Assembly (NCBI GenBank): GCA_016841965.1
Contig: JAEANN010000016.1
Coordinates: 1-39,304 of the forward strand
Direction of reading: 5' to 3'
Origin: Candidatus Roseilinea mizusawaensis
GTDB lineage: Bacteria > Chloroflexota > Anaerolineae > J036 > Brachytrichaceae
Length of the DNA stretch: 39,304 nucleotides
Each line of letters starts with the position of its first letter. The first letter of the stretch is position 1. The notes beneath the pieces are model-generated. The model was given only the letters and a program-made list of their open reading frames with translations, ran no database searches and was not told where the DNA came from. The translations under genes were made by a program, and so were the position numbers. Shown one piece after another: positions 7,617 to 19,700 of the stretch.

Positions 7617-10241
7617 CTATGGCTTGAGTGTACCCAGGGCCATAGCAGCGCGCGCTTGCGCCGGCGACCACTGCCGGCCCTGCTCGAATTCGGCTGCGTA
7701 GCCGGCCTGCCCCAGCGTCGCGGTCAACGCCGCAATGGCGCGTTGATGCGCCGCTTGCTCCGTCACCGGGGCAGGCGAATGAATCGATTCGCGCAGCGCC
7801 TGCGCGGCGCCCAACAGGCGCGTCGATAGCGCGGGCTGGTTGGCGCTTAACGTGATGGCCAGCCCTTCCAGTGCGAACGCGGTGCGGCGCTTGTCGCCGA
7901 TCTCCATGCTCAATTCAAGCGCTGTCTGAAAGTGCGCCGACGCAGCCTGCCAATCGCGCTCAAGATCGATCATGCCCAGTGTGGCATGGACAAGTGCCTG
8001 CCCGACTTGATCGCCCAGCGTGGTGAAAAGATGCAGGCTTTCGATTAGGCAGCTCCGGCCTTGCGTTGTCTGGCCTTCTTTGTGCAATGCTGCGCCAAGT
8101 GTGTCCAGGCAATAGGCCAGGCCAGAGCTGTTGCCCAGATGTCGGTTAAGCGCCACACCCTCCTGGCTCAGCCGGACGGCTTCGGCGAAATCGGCTTGCC
8201 AGTAGGCCACGATGCCGAGGCACAGCCACGACTGCGCCATGCCGCGCAGGTTCCCGATGCGCTGATGTAGGCGCAGGCTTTCCTCGTGGTAGGCCCGTGC
8301 CCGCTCGAACCGCCCCCGATCTTTGGCCGTTAATCCCAGCGCATTGAGCACAAGCGCCATTTGGTGGGTGTCACCGGCTTCGCGCAGCAGCGCCAGGCTT
8401 TCAGTCAAGTGTGCTTCAGCCTGCGCGTAATCGCTTTGCAGCAGCGCCACGTTGCCCAGGTTGTAGTGCGCGTACGCCATGCCGGCCCGATCGCCGGCAC
8501 GCTCGAAGCTTTGCAGCGCCTGAAACGACAGGGAAAAGGCAGTGGGGTGGTCGCCTTGTTGCCAGGCAAAGAAGCTGGCAGCGCATTGAGCCGATGCTGC
8601 CAGCGTTGACGCCACTGCGCTTTCCGAGCCGGCTTGCAGCAGCGCCCCCAGCCAGGTGCGCGCCTCGGACAAATGCCCCCGTACGTACAGGTGCCATTGC
8701 AGCTTAACCACTATGGCGATGCCGGTCGTGCGGTCATGGCCGACGCACCAGTCGATCACGGCGCGCAGGTTGCTCAATTCCTCATCCAGCCGGTTGAACC
8801 ATTGTTGTTGTCCCGGCCCCAACAGGTGCGGTTGTGCCTCGCGCGCCAGTGTCAAATAGTGCGCTGCCCATCGCCGGCATACTGCCTCTGCTTCGCCTGA
8901 TTCCGCCAGTTTCTCGCGGCCATAACTACGAATGACTGTGAGCAGTTTGAATCGTATCTGACCGTCAGGGTTGGCGCTGCGCTGAAGCAGGCTCTTGTCC
9001 GATAACGTCATCAGCAGGTCGATGGTCGAGCAATCGAGGCGCGCATCCGCGCACACGGCGGCAGCGCTTTCGGCGGTGAAGTGATCGGCGAAGACCGATA
9101 CGCTGGCCAATGCGCGCTGTTCGTCGGCAGTCAGAAGGGTATAGCTCCAATCGATAGCCCGCCGCAGGGTGCGCGGGCCGGCCCCTGGACGCGGGCTGGG
9201 GGCAGACAACGCCAGGTGCTGGCTGATCTGAGCCAGCACGATTTCTGGTGAATGCCACTTCAGACGTGCAGCGGCCATTTCAATTGCCAGCGGCAGGCCG
9301 TCGAGCCAGGCGCAGATGGTGGCGATGGTATGGGCGTTATCTGCGGTGAGGTCAAAATCGGGCCGGCCTGCGCGCGCGCGATCCACGAACAAAGCGATGG
9401 CCGGGTTGTGGCGCAGGATTTCGATTGGCGGCAGGGGATTGAAAGGGGGCAGGTCGAGGGGTGGCACGACCAGCTCATGTTCGCCGTACAAGCGCAGCGG
9501 CTCGCGGCTGGTGCTGATGATCTTCATGTGGGGCGCTGCTTCGAGCAGTATCTGCGCGATCGGCGCAGCCGGCAGCACATGCTCGAAGTTGTCCAGCACC
9601 AGCAACACGTGTTTATCGCGCACCCCCCGGCGCAGCGCCTCGGTGATAGAGGGCGCGGAGTGATCGCGGATGCCCAGTCCCTGCGCGATAGCTGCCGGCA
9701 CATGCGTGGCCTCGTCCACCGTTTCCAGTGCGATCAGGCAGGCGCCATCTGCATACGCCTGCTCTAGGCCCGCTGCAATCGCAATCGCCAGGCGCGTCTT
9801 GCCGGCGCCCGGTGGCCCGATCAGCGTCATGAGCCGGACGCCGGTTGCGCTCATCCGCGCGATGCCGGCTGCTATTTCCTGTTCGCGCCCGATCATTGAC
9901 GTTAACGGGGTGGGCAGCGTAAAACGGCGCGCATCGGCGGACGGCGCCGCCGGCGTCGACTCGCGCTGCCACAGGCTTGTATCGTCGGGACAAGGGCGCA
10001 GCCCGCGCGCGAATAGCACAAAATCGACACGCCCCGGCTCCGGCACCCCCAGCGTTTTGACCAGCAACTCCGCCAACTGGCGCGAGGGGATCAGGGCGCC
10101 TGATTCGATTTTCTTGAGCGTGCTTAACGAGCAGGCTGATTGCTGCGCCAGGGCTTGCTGCGTCAGATCGAGTGCCTTGCGGCGACGCTTCACCCATTGG
10201 CCGAAGCTCAGGCTATCGCCGGTGTTGCCCTTGTCGGTCAT
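7617..10241 (-). CDS. Large transcriptional regulator: XRE HTH, NB-ARC-type ATPase, TPR repeats
   Basis: This 874-residue protein has three parts. Residues about 12-66 form a Cro/C1-type helix-turn-helix (FGQWVKRRRKALDLTQQALAQ, LSTLKKIESG). A STAND-type NTPase follows, with Walker A GPPGAGKT at 142-149 and Walker B HVLLVLDNFEHV at 211-222. From about 520 onward there are tandem TPR helices (YAHYNLGNVALLQSDYAQAEAHL, LVLNALGLTAKDRGRFERA). Such proteins are signal-integrating regulators in actinobacteria and Chloroflexota; the inducer is unknown. A TAGAAT box sits 6 nt before the ATG at 10241 with no Shine-Dalgarno, suggesting leaderless translation. It is divergent from the small gene at 10366 and the giant surface-protein gene beyond it, which could be its targets, but I see no defined operator. 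Confidence 0.9.
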   Translation of the reverse strand: MTDKGNTGDSLSFGQWVKRRRKALDLTQQALAQQSACSLSTLKKIESGALIPSRQLAELLVKTLGVPEPGRVDFVLFARGLRPCPDDTSLWQRESTPAAPSADARRFTLPTPLTSMIGREQEIAAGIARMSATGVRLMTLIGPPGAGKTRLAIAIAAGLEQAYADGACLIALETVDEATHVPAAIAQGLGIRDHSAPSITEALRRGVRDKHVLLVLDNFEHVLPAAPIAQILLEAAPHMKIISTSREPLRLYGEHELVVPPLDLPPFNPLPPIEILRHNPAIALFVDRARAGRPDFDLTADNAHTIATICAWLDGLPLAIEMAAARLKWHSPEIVLAQISQHLALSAPSPRPGAGPRTLRRAIDWSYTLLTADEQRALASVSVFADHFTAESAAAVCADARLDCSTIDLLMTLSDKSLLQRSANPDGQIRFKLLTVIRSYGREKLAESGEAEAVCRRWAAHYLTLAREAQPHLLGPGQQQWFNRLDEELSNLRAVIDWCVGHDRTTGIAIVVKLQWHLYVRGHLSEARTWLGALLQAGSESAVASTLAASAQCAASFFAWQQGDHPTAFSLSFQALQSFERAGDRAGMAYAHYNLGNVALLQSDYAQAEAHLTESLALLREAGDTHQMALVLNALGLTAKDRGRFERARAYHEESLRLHQRIGNLRGMAQSWLCLGIVAYWQADFAEAVRLSQEGVALNRHLGNSSGLAYCLDTLGAALHKEGQTTQGRSCLIESLHLFTTLGDQVGQALVHATLGMIDLERDWQAASAHFQTALELSMEIGDKRRTAFALEGLAITLSANQPALSTRLLGAAQALRESIHSPAPVTEQAAHQRAIAALTATLGQAGYAAEFEQGRQWSPAQARAAMALGTLKP

Positions 10242-10247
10242 GCTGCG

Positions 10248-10253
10248 ATTCTA
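10248..10253 (-). promoter_or_regulatory. Putative leaderless -10 box (TAGAAT)
   Basis: On the minus strand the context is GGTTAGAATCGCAGC-ATG, with TAGAAT 6 nt before the regulator start. It matches the box before the hexosaminidase gene at 3989-3994 including the flanking TTAGAATC. No Shine-Dalgarno is seen. Confidence 0.45.
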
Positions 10254-10365
10254 ACCGGCGCGTCTGGCCTGCATGGCCGGCGAAGTAGTGTCTGTTTTTG
10301 TGTCCCTTCAGGGTCTTGCCTTGCGCTTCAGAAAGCGATTGAATCTATGCAAGCTGTAGCCGCGC

Positions 10366-10641
10366 ATGACTCTTGAGTTGCCTGAATTGACGTCTGGCTC
10401 AGATGCCGATGCGCCCTTGCGCATCTCACTGGCCGAATTTGCGCGCATGATGGCTGTGCTGAACACGGGCGATCGGAGTCTGGGAACGCTGTTTGCCGCG
10501 TTTGGCATCGATGAAGCTGACTGGCAGGCGATTACCGCCCACTGGATGCGCCTGATCGCCCGTGATGGCAGACTTGGCGATCAGTTTTCTGCTTTGCTGC
10601 GTCAGGAAATCAGCCGGTTGTTGGACGCTTACAGCCGGTGA
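10366..10641 (+). CDS. Small hypothetical protein, 91 residues
   Basis: I do not recognise this gene. It encodes an acidic N-terminus followed by a mostly helical sequence, ISLAEFARMMAVLN then DEADWQAITAHWMRLIARD and FSALLRQEISRLLDAYSR, which looks like a compact all-alpha domain. Codon positions show the GC-rich third base typical of its neighbours, so I take it as real. No signal peptide or cysteine is present. The ATG at 10366 has no clear Shine-Dalgarno. It lies between the divergent NB-ARC regulator and the giant surface-protein gene, 86 nt upstream of the latter, and may be co-transcribed with it. Confidence 0.55.
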   Translation: MTLELPELTSGSDADAPLRISLAEFARMMAVLNTGDRSLGTLFAAFGIDEADWQAITAHWMRLIARDGRLGDQFSALLRQEISRLLDAYSR

Positions 10642-10727
10642 GAAGTGTTGTGTGTTGCGCATAGTGCGTGATCAGGCGTGGCAGTACAGGTTGCCGCCGG
10701 CTGATCGCGCTGTGGAAAGGGTGTGCG

Positions 10728-13700
10728 ATGGTTTCGATTTTGCGGAGTATGTGTCGAACTGTTGGGGTTCGTGGGAGGGGATGGCTGGCACAGCGCGCAA
10801 TGTTCCTGCTCATGCTGGTGGCCCTGGGTGTCGCGGCAGGTGTGCTGGTGGGCCGCAGGCCTGATGTGGCCGGTGCCCAGGCGCTTGCGCCCGATGTGGC
10901 ATTACAGGCGGTATTGGCCCGCGCAGGCGACGCTGGCGCATATCAAGTCGCCATCGACACCCAACAGACAACTTATCCGGCCTTGTCCGACGCGCTGCCC
11001 GGCATGGCGCCGCAGGGTGAGTTTGCTCAGTTTGAGATTAATGCTCTGGTGAGTGGGGATGGCAAGGCCCGGCTCACCATTCAGCCGGGGCACGTTGCAC
11101 CGCGCATTCAGCTTCAGACCACACAACCGCAGGACGTGCTCATCGTCGGCGACCGGTTCTATGCCCGCGAAGGCGACCGCTGGGTTGAGCAGAGCAGCGC
11201 CTCGGCAGCGCCCGGCGTCAACAGTGATGGCCTGATGTTGTTGTCGGCTGCCCGCAATGCCCACTGGCTCGATGAGATCGATTCGCCGGCCGGGCGTTTT
11301 CAACGGGTTGGCTTCACCCTGGCCACGCGCGATGTGTTGCGCCAATTGCGTGGCGCAAGCGACACCCTGCTTGCCGAGGCCAATGGTCTGCGCTTCGAGG
11401 GCGTGGGTGAACTGTGGATCGACACTGCCGGCTTACCAGCCCGCCTGATTCTTAACCTCGACATGCAGCGGGCCGGGTCGAATGGCAGCAATGCCAGCCG
11501 CACGCGCTCAGTAAGCACGGCCGATTACACGAACTTTGGCGCGACATTCGCGCCGGGTATGTTCGACCCCACGGTTGCGCCGCTGTCGGGCGTGTCGCAC
11601 GCGCCCGTTCCCGGCTTGGGCATCGCCGCCGGGGCGATTGCGCAGTCGGTGATTGTTTTGTTCGTGCTGGCGCTGGCGGTTTGCTTGCTCGCGCTGAGCA
11701 AACCGCGTTCACGCCGGCCGGCCCACACGGCTTCGACTGTGGTGGCCGTGTGGCTGATTGTTGCGCTTGTGTCGCCCAATGTGGCTGAAGCGGCCAGGTC
11801 GGTTGAGGTGCCTGTGCCGGCTTCCGGCGCAACGCATCCCGCCGGTGAAGTCAGCCAGATCGCACGCATGGTGCAGGACGCGCGCGACATAGCCCGGCGC
11901 AATCGCCTGGGGCCGCTGGCTGCCGGCGCGTTCCTTGACACTCATGCTGACGAAGATGGCGACGGCTTGCCGAATGGGTACGAACTGCGCTTGGGCGCCA
12001 ACCCGTTCAACACCGATTCCGATCTGGACGGATTGACCGATCACCAGGAAGTCGTGGGCACGGTGTGTTCGTGGGTGGGTTTTGCGCCCGGCAGCGACGT
12101 GATTACGCAGGTCTACACCAGCACCATTCAGACCAACCCGCTGCTCGCCGACAGTAACAGCGACGGCCTGCGCGACGGCGACGAGTTTGGCAACGGCGAG
12201 TGCTGGTATCGCAACGTCGCGCAGAATGGACGCATCCCCGCCCCATGGCACGATGACAATGACCTCGATGGTGTGCCGGATGGGATCGATTTGTCGCCGT
12301 TCAGCCGCTCCGGCGAGCTGGGCGGCGTAGGGGACTATTACGACTGGAACGACCCTTACACCGTCGAGAAGAAGCGTGTCTACTTCAGCAACCCCGGCGC
12401 GAATCTCAATTTTGAGTCGATTGATTCGCTGGCCGGCGCGCCGGTGCGGGCCTATCCCTTCTATGTCGAGTTGCAGGTGCGCCCCACTGCGCCGGAACTC
12501 TTGCGCGCCGCCTACAAGTCATCGCTGGTATGGCCAATCGACACCGAGGCCAATATCCGCAATCTGGGCGAAGGGGATGAGGCGCTCTGGGCGTCGTTGT
12601 TTGCCGGCCAGGACATGCGCACGTCGGGCCGGCTTCAAGTCGTGCCATTTCTTCAGGTGGCGATTCAGCAGGCCGATCTGCCGTCGGGAGACGCGATGCG
12701 CTTGTACGGCATCACCGCCACCAAAGCAACGACGTGCAGCGTGAATTGCACGTATCAGATGATCCTGCCCTTGACGCCGGTCGAGCGCAACGGCCAGGTG
12801 TTCGCATTGCAGACCAAAGCGTTGCACGATTTTGTCACCGGCGACACCAACCTGTTCCGCCGATGGCGCGACGTGCGGCTGAAGTGGGCTGTGCAGGGCG
12901 AGGTGTTGCGCGCCAACGAGCAAGGCAACTACCGGCCCGGCCCCGGCGGCAGCCATGGCATCATCGTGTACGACACACCCTACGTCATCACCGGCCTGCA
13001 AACACAGCGGCAGGCCGGCGCGGAAATGTTTGTGGCTGCGGCGTATCAGACGGCCGGCCAGTTGTTCGACGATGGCCCGATCAGTCTGTTGCGCGCCGGC
13101 ATGGAAGCGCAATTCTTGTCTGGCCGCCTGACGCTCGAGCAGATCGGCGACCGCTTCAACAGCCTGAATGCCACGCCATCGGCCACCTACACTCAGACCT
13201 GGGGCATTACGCATACCTATGGCATTTTGTACGGCGGGCGGTTTGTCTATCCGCACATCGATCTGGCGTTGCTCACCACCATGCAAACCACCACACGCCA
13301 GTTGCTCGAAGCTGTCTATCCCTCGCGCAGCGTGTCGCCGACGCTCATCCTGGCGAGCGAGCAGCGCACCTCCACATTGAACGCCGACGACATCGCGCCT
13401 GATGGCCGGGGTGGGTTGAACACGCTCGGCTTCAACGGCGTCACCGACATCACCCTCAACACCTGCCTCAAGCCGTTGGTCACCAGCCGCAGCCTGAAGC
13501 TGCAAACCTACCGCTATGACAATTCGGGATTTTCGGTTTTTGATTTTGGATTGGATGGCGCGATGGTGGCCGGCGCTGACTCAATCCAAAATCCAAAATC
13601 CCAAATCCAAAATCTGCAACAGCTTGGCGACTGGGTTCCACTCTCGCTCGATGAGGTGCTGACCAAAGTCGAACAGGAATTCGCACAACGCTTTCCCGAA

Positions 13701-16700
13701 CTCCAGCAGGCGTTTGACCAGATTCAGGCCGTGTACGCCACGCTGGAGGACCTGTATCAGCAGGCGCTGAACATCCTGAAGATGGCAACCACAGCCTGGC
13801 ACATCGGCCAGACCGTGATCCATCGCTTGAGCAATCTTGAGCTGGCCGACTTGAGCCTCACGCTCGACGACGTGCAGATGATCGTGCAGTTCCTCGACCA
13901 GTACGGCATCTTGCCGTCGGGCTACGCCCAGATTGTGTACGTTTTGTTGGATGTATTCGAGGCCGGCGGTCCACTCGCATGGCTGGAGCAGCAGTTCAAT
14001 CAGATCGTCAATTTCGTCGAAGGGCTGACCGAAACGATCGGCAGTTTCTTCGACAATGCGCCGGGTCTGTCCATGCCGTCCACGCAGGAATTTCTGGAAT
14101 GGACGCGCGCGGCCATCAACCTGCTGAATTACCTGGCCATGATCACCGGCTTCCAGTTTCTATCTGATCTGGCTCGCATCCTGACGCAGGTGATCGAGAT
14201 CTACAAACTCGTCCGGCAGATCATCGATGCCGCCATCAACGTGGTCAAGACCATTCAATCCACGCTCGAAGGCGCAGCGCAGACGGCGCGCGCGCTGCTC
14301 GACACGTTGTTGGCCGAAGCGAAAGCGCTGGCCGGCTCGTTGAGCCTGGTCGGCCTGCTGATCCAGATCGGGTTGACCTGGGTGAGCGTGCTGGTCACGC
14401 TGCTCAATGGGAATCTCCCCCCGCTGATTGTGTCCACCATTGTGGCGCGCGCCATCGTCGAGACGATCATTGCTGTGGCCATCTTTGTGATTGCTGCCGT
14501 CGTGCCCTTTGGCTGGGTGCTCCTGGCAGTCTTTGCCGTCATCAAGGCCATCGAGGCCATCTTCGGCGTCAAGTTCGACCCGATCTCACTTTTCCTGGAC
14601 TGGTTCTTCGGTATCAAGATTACGCCCCTGTCGTCGTTGCTGTCGCACCAGGTGGGTGCGCTGAACTACCAGCCGGTCGACCCGCAGGGTGGGCTAGTGG
14701 TTGGCGAGCGGTTCCAGGTCAATATCACCTCGACGACGTTGCTCATGGGCACATCGGCCGCGTTGGATCACTCGTGGGCCGGCGTGCGCACCGGCTTCTA
14801 TTCCGGCGCATGGTACGACTTTCAGGTGTGCGTGCAAGATCCATCGCAGTGGCAACAATTCATGGCCGAGTACGCGCCGTTCCAGACTGCGCCGCCCCAG
14901 ATCAACACCAACACGTTGTCCGTGTGCTTTAACCTCAGACTGGCCCAGGACTCGCGCTTGAACGCCCAGGGCACGGAGTTGGAATACACCTGGAAAGTCA
15001 CACCCTATTCGCGCAATCAATCCGGCGCCAAACAACTGCTTGGCGGCGCCATTTACCAGATGCGGCAGGATCGCACGGCCTATGCCGAGTATGTGCCAAT
15101 GCGCCCACGTATCAACACCTGGACCTATGTCGATGTGAACTTCGGCGTCGGCACGCGCGCCTATGTGTGTTCGCCCTTCCTCGACTTGCAGGGCGAATGC
15201 TACGAAATCGGGCAGGGCGGCGAATCGCCGCCGCAGATCACCCGGCTGTATTTCGACATCCTGCCCAACACCATTTTCGGGATGCTGGGCTGGTCTGACC
15301 TGGTCAACACCGACGCCGACGCAGACGGGTTGGAAGGCTACTTCGACAAGACGACCAACAAATGGGTCGGCGCCGACAGCTTCCTGTGCGGCAATGCCTC
15401 CAACACCTGGGACGCCGACGGCGACGGCCTTTCGGACAAGTTCGAGTGGGAGACAGAGGGCCTGTCGCCATGCCATGCCGACACGGATGGCGATGATCTG
15501 CGCGATGACAATGAGCTGTTGCTGGGCACAGACCCGGCCAAAGCCGATACCGACGGCGACGGCCTGAAGGATGGCGAAGAGGTTGCCTACTGGGATGCGC
15601 AACAGGACACGCTCATTGCCCCGTGGCATGTGGCGATGCATGGCGTGTATACCGGCCTGCCCGACCCGGTCGCGTTCCCCAACCCGCGCCAGGCCAATAT
15701 CGACCGCGATCATCGCTCGGACAAAAACGAGCGCAAATGGAACACCAGCCCGAATGCGTTCAATCCTGTGCCTGACCTGCCGGTTGAGTTGATGCTCGAG
15801 TCTCAACTGGTCGAGGGCGGCGGCACGCATATGTGGGCGTATGCTTCGCCGTGGCCGAATGACGGCCCGGCTGTGTTGGGCATGGCGCTGACCGTGACCC
15901 TGCCGGTGACAATGACCGGCCTCACAAGTTCGGCGCGCGTGCATCCGCCGTTCGTCTCGCCGCAATTCAACGCGGGCACTCCCGCGCCCGGCAACGGACC
16001 GCTGACGTTTGCATGGACGTTCCCGGCCATCTGGCAGGGGCGCTACATCTCCACGTCGTTGGCCGGCCTGCCGGCTATCCCCTCCGGCCCCGTCAGCGTC
16101 ACGGCGCAATTGGTGTTCAGTCACGCCGGCGCACTGCGCCTTGTGACCGACGTTGTGCCGTTGCTGGTCAATGCCGGCGGCCCGCAGGTCACGATCGTTG
16201 CGCCGTCCGACGGCGCTGTGTTTAACGGCCCATTGACGATTGCCGGCAGCGCCAACGACCCCAACGGCATCCGGCAGGTGCTGGTGTGCATCAAGACTGC
16301 TTTGCCCTGCGCCGGCAACGACTGGATGCCCGCCCTCGGCAAGAGTAGTTGGCAACGTGCCTGGAACCCGTCGGCCAATGCCACCTACTTTGCCCAGGCC
16401 TATGCCATCGACGCTTATGGCGTGCCCGGCCCAGTGTCCACGCCCATCACCTTCAGCGTCGATGTGGCGCCGCCCACCGGCGGCAGTTTTGGTCTGAGCG
16501 GCACGGCCTGGTTGTCCACCACGATCTTCAGCGACACGCTGGCGACTGTACGACTGACGGGGCGCATCACCGACGCTGCCGCCGGCCCCTCTGGATTCGC
16601 CTCTGGCGCAGGCAACGCGCTGATTGTGATTGAAGATGGGGTCATGCCGTCCAGCCTGCACGTCCAGCCCGTTCAGCAGCCGGGTCAGCGTATCAGCCCG

Positions 16701-19700
16701 TTTGTGTTCGACTGGTCGTTGCCGTCGAGCGGTTTTGGTGGAACCGCGCCCGACCGCGCGCGATCGTACACCCTGACGCTGGGCGTCAGCGACCGCGCCG
16801 GCAATCTGGGTGCCGTCTCGCAGACCTTGCGCGTGATGATCGACGATAACGCGCCGGGCGTGCTGGCGCGCACGCCGCAAGTCGCGTACGGCAATTGGGT
16901 GACGCTGACCGGTCGGGCCGACGACACGGCGTTGTCGCTCGCACGCCAGGAACTGCCGTATGACCCTTCCATGTCGGTCTTGAACTTCAGCACGCTGTTT
17001 GCGCTGCCCAATGTGACCAGCACGCTGTGGTTCGTGGGCGATGTCAACGGCGACACCTTTGACGATGTGGCGCTTGCGCAACCCTCGACCCCTACGCAGA
17101 CCTGGCGCGTCGGGCTGTTCTTTGGCCGGCCTGGCGGTCTGCCGCCAGCCCTCCTGATGTCGAGCGCCAACGTCACGTTCACCGGCGAGACGGTTGGCGC
17201 GCCCACGGCGCCGCCGGCCATCGCCGGCAATCTGGATGTGAATGGCGACGGCATTGCCGATCTGGTCATCGGCGACCTGCGCTTTAGCGGTCTGGATGGC
17301 AAAGCCTACGTTGTGCTGGGCCGGCGCGCGCCCGGCATTGGTTCGGGCGGCTGGCCGGCCACATTCAGCCTGACCAATGCCGATTGGCAACTGACCCGCT
17401 CGTCTGCGCGCGGCTTTGGCGCTACGGTGGCCTCGGCCGGCGACGTCGATGGGGATGGCCTCTCCGATATTCTGATCGGCGCGCTGCTGGGCGAGGGTCA
17501 GGCCGGCGCGGCCTATCTCTACCGGGGGCGCGAACTGGGCGCGCCTGCGACGGCGACGACGGTGTTCTTGCCGCCGCACGCCTGTAGTGTGCCGGCGTCG
17601 AACCTGGCCGGCCTGGGCGATGCCAATGGCGATGGGCTGTCTGATATCCTGATTGCCTATGCCAGCGGCTCGCCGGCCTCCAGTTGCCCGGGTGGCGTGG
17701 CGCTGGTGGCCGGGCGCACGGCCTGGCCGACCAGCATGTCATTACCGGTGTCGGCCACAGCCTTGTTCACTGCGCCGGGAACGCTGCAAACGGTGGCCTT
17801 CGCCGGCGATCTGGACGCCGACGGGCTAAACGATATGCTCATCGGCGACCCAACTGCCACCCAATCGCGCGTGTTTGTGATGATGGGCCGGCGGCCCGAG
17901 TTGCCATGGCCGGCGCTGTCTGTGGGATTGAATCTGGTCACTGGCGCCAACGCTTCATTCCGCGAGCTGAACATCGCCGGCGGGCCGGGCACACGCCTCG
18001 GCGCCGGACTCACGACGATGGGCGATCTGGACCGCGATGGCACCGCCGACTTTGCCTTTGGCAACCCCGGCTTCGGCGCGGGGCCGAATCGCGCTGCCAT
18101 CCAGCGCAGCAGCTATCTCTCTCGCATGGTCGATCAGCCGGTGCTGAACGCAAGTTTCCTGATCAGCGGCACGGCCAACTCGCAGCGCGTTGGCGAGTAT
18201 CTCTCCAGCGGCGACGTAAACGGCGATGGCGTGCGCGACATCCTGATCGGCCTGCCCGGCGTCGGCGCTGCCGTGTTGATGCATGGCAAGTTCAACCCCG
18301 GCGAGACCTCTGGTGTGGCGCGCGTCGAAATCGGCGTGAGCGGGCCGAATCTGAATCCCGGCTTGCCGTTTACGGCCACGTTGCCCACGTCGTGGCAGGC
18401 TGCGACGTTGGGCAATCTGCACTCGTCCATCACGCCGTGGACGCGCACGCTGTCGCTGCCGGCCAATGGCGACTATCGCGTGTATGCGCGCGCCATCGAC
18501 CGCGCCGGCAACATGACGCCGGCCACGGCCTGGTATCAGGGCAACGTGCTGGTCAACAGCAATCCAATCTCGTTTGGCATCTCGTCGATCACGGCAACCG
18601 CTGTGGCGTTGATCTCCAAGACCCATCTCATCCTGACCGGCACAGCCAACACGGCGGTGCAGCCACAGCATGTGCGCGTGTTCGATGGCTATGTCTGGCA
18701 TCGTCTGCTGCCGGCTGCCGGCGCCTGGCAGGTCACATCCACAATTCCACGCGCCGATCTGCGCACGTTGACTTTCCGCGCGACGATGCGCGATGCCTAT
18801 GGTAACGCGCGCTATGCCGCCCGAACACTGACGACGGATACGCTGGTGTTAGCGCCGGTGCTGTCTGCCAGTCTGCCCGTGAATGTCTGGTTGACCGACA
18901 TCACGCCGACGCTGACGGTCAGCTGGCCGGCCATTGCGGATGGCAGCGGCATCGCCAACCGCTGGGCCGGCATCGACACAATCAGCCAGAGTGTGCCCAT
19001 CACGCCGGTGGCTGCCAACACTGTATCGCGCCTGTTGACGCAGGCCGGCGCGTACTTTGGACATGTCAGCGTGCGCGATGGGGCCGGCAACTCACGGCTG
19101 TCGCACATCGGGCCGGTGTTGCTGAACCGCACCCGCACCCCGTCGGCCATCTATGTCGACGGCAATCTCGATCTGGCCGGCGGCGAGTACCCAACCGGCA
19201 CACTGCTCAACTACGATCCCTATGCGCTGGGCAAGCCGTTCGCCGTGTGGGGCACGTGGGACGCTGCGCGGTTGTACCTCGGTCTGCCGGGCAATGGCTG
19301 GACGCCCCAGAACCGTCTGACGATCTATCTCGACACGCGCGGCGGCGGGTTGACGACCTCGCTGGCGCACTTTGGCCGGATGCACACCCTGCCCATGCAG
19401 GCCGATTTTGCACTGGTCATCGGCAATGCGGGAGATGATCCGCTCAGTCATCGCCGGGCAGTGTCGCCGTGGCCCGGTTCGACGACAGTGCCCACCTATA
19501 CACTCTATACCGCAAGTGGTGGGAGCTGGGCGCGGGTGGCCTCTCCGGCGTCTGTCGTCGCCGGCAACTTCGACATGGAGGTTGCGTTCGACCGCGCCGA
19601 GGTGCAGGCGAATGGTGCTGTGCAGCTTATGGCGCTGGCCGAAGATGTCGGGGGCGTCTGGGGCGTGTTGCCCGGCGCAGCGCGACTCTCGACCGCGCCT

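Noticed and set aside
12519-13505. A 328-codon minus-strand open frame antisense to the giant gene
   Set aside because: Same reasoning: no recognisable family, and the plus-strand frame is continuous with conserved repeats.
14694-17579. A 961-codon open frame on the minus strand inside the giant gene
   Set aside because: It is antisense to clear calcium-repeat and Ig-like coding sequence, its product is Arg/Gly/Ala-rich with no domain, and long antisense frames are expected in high-GC genes.
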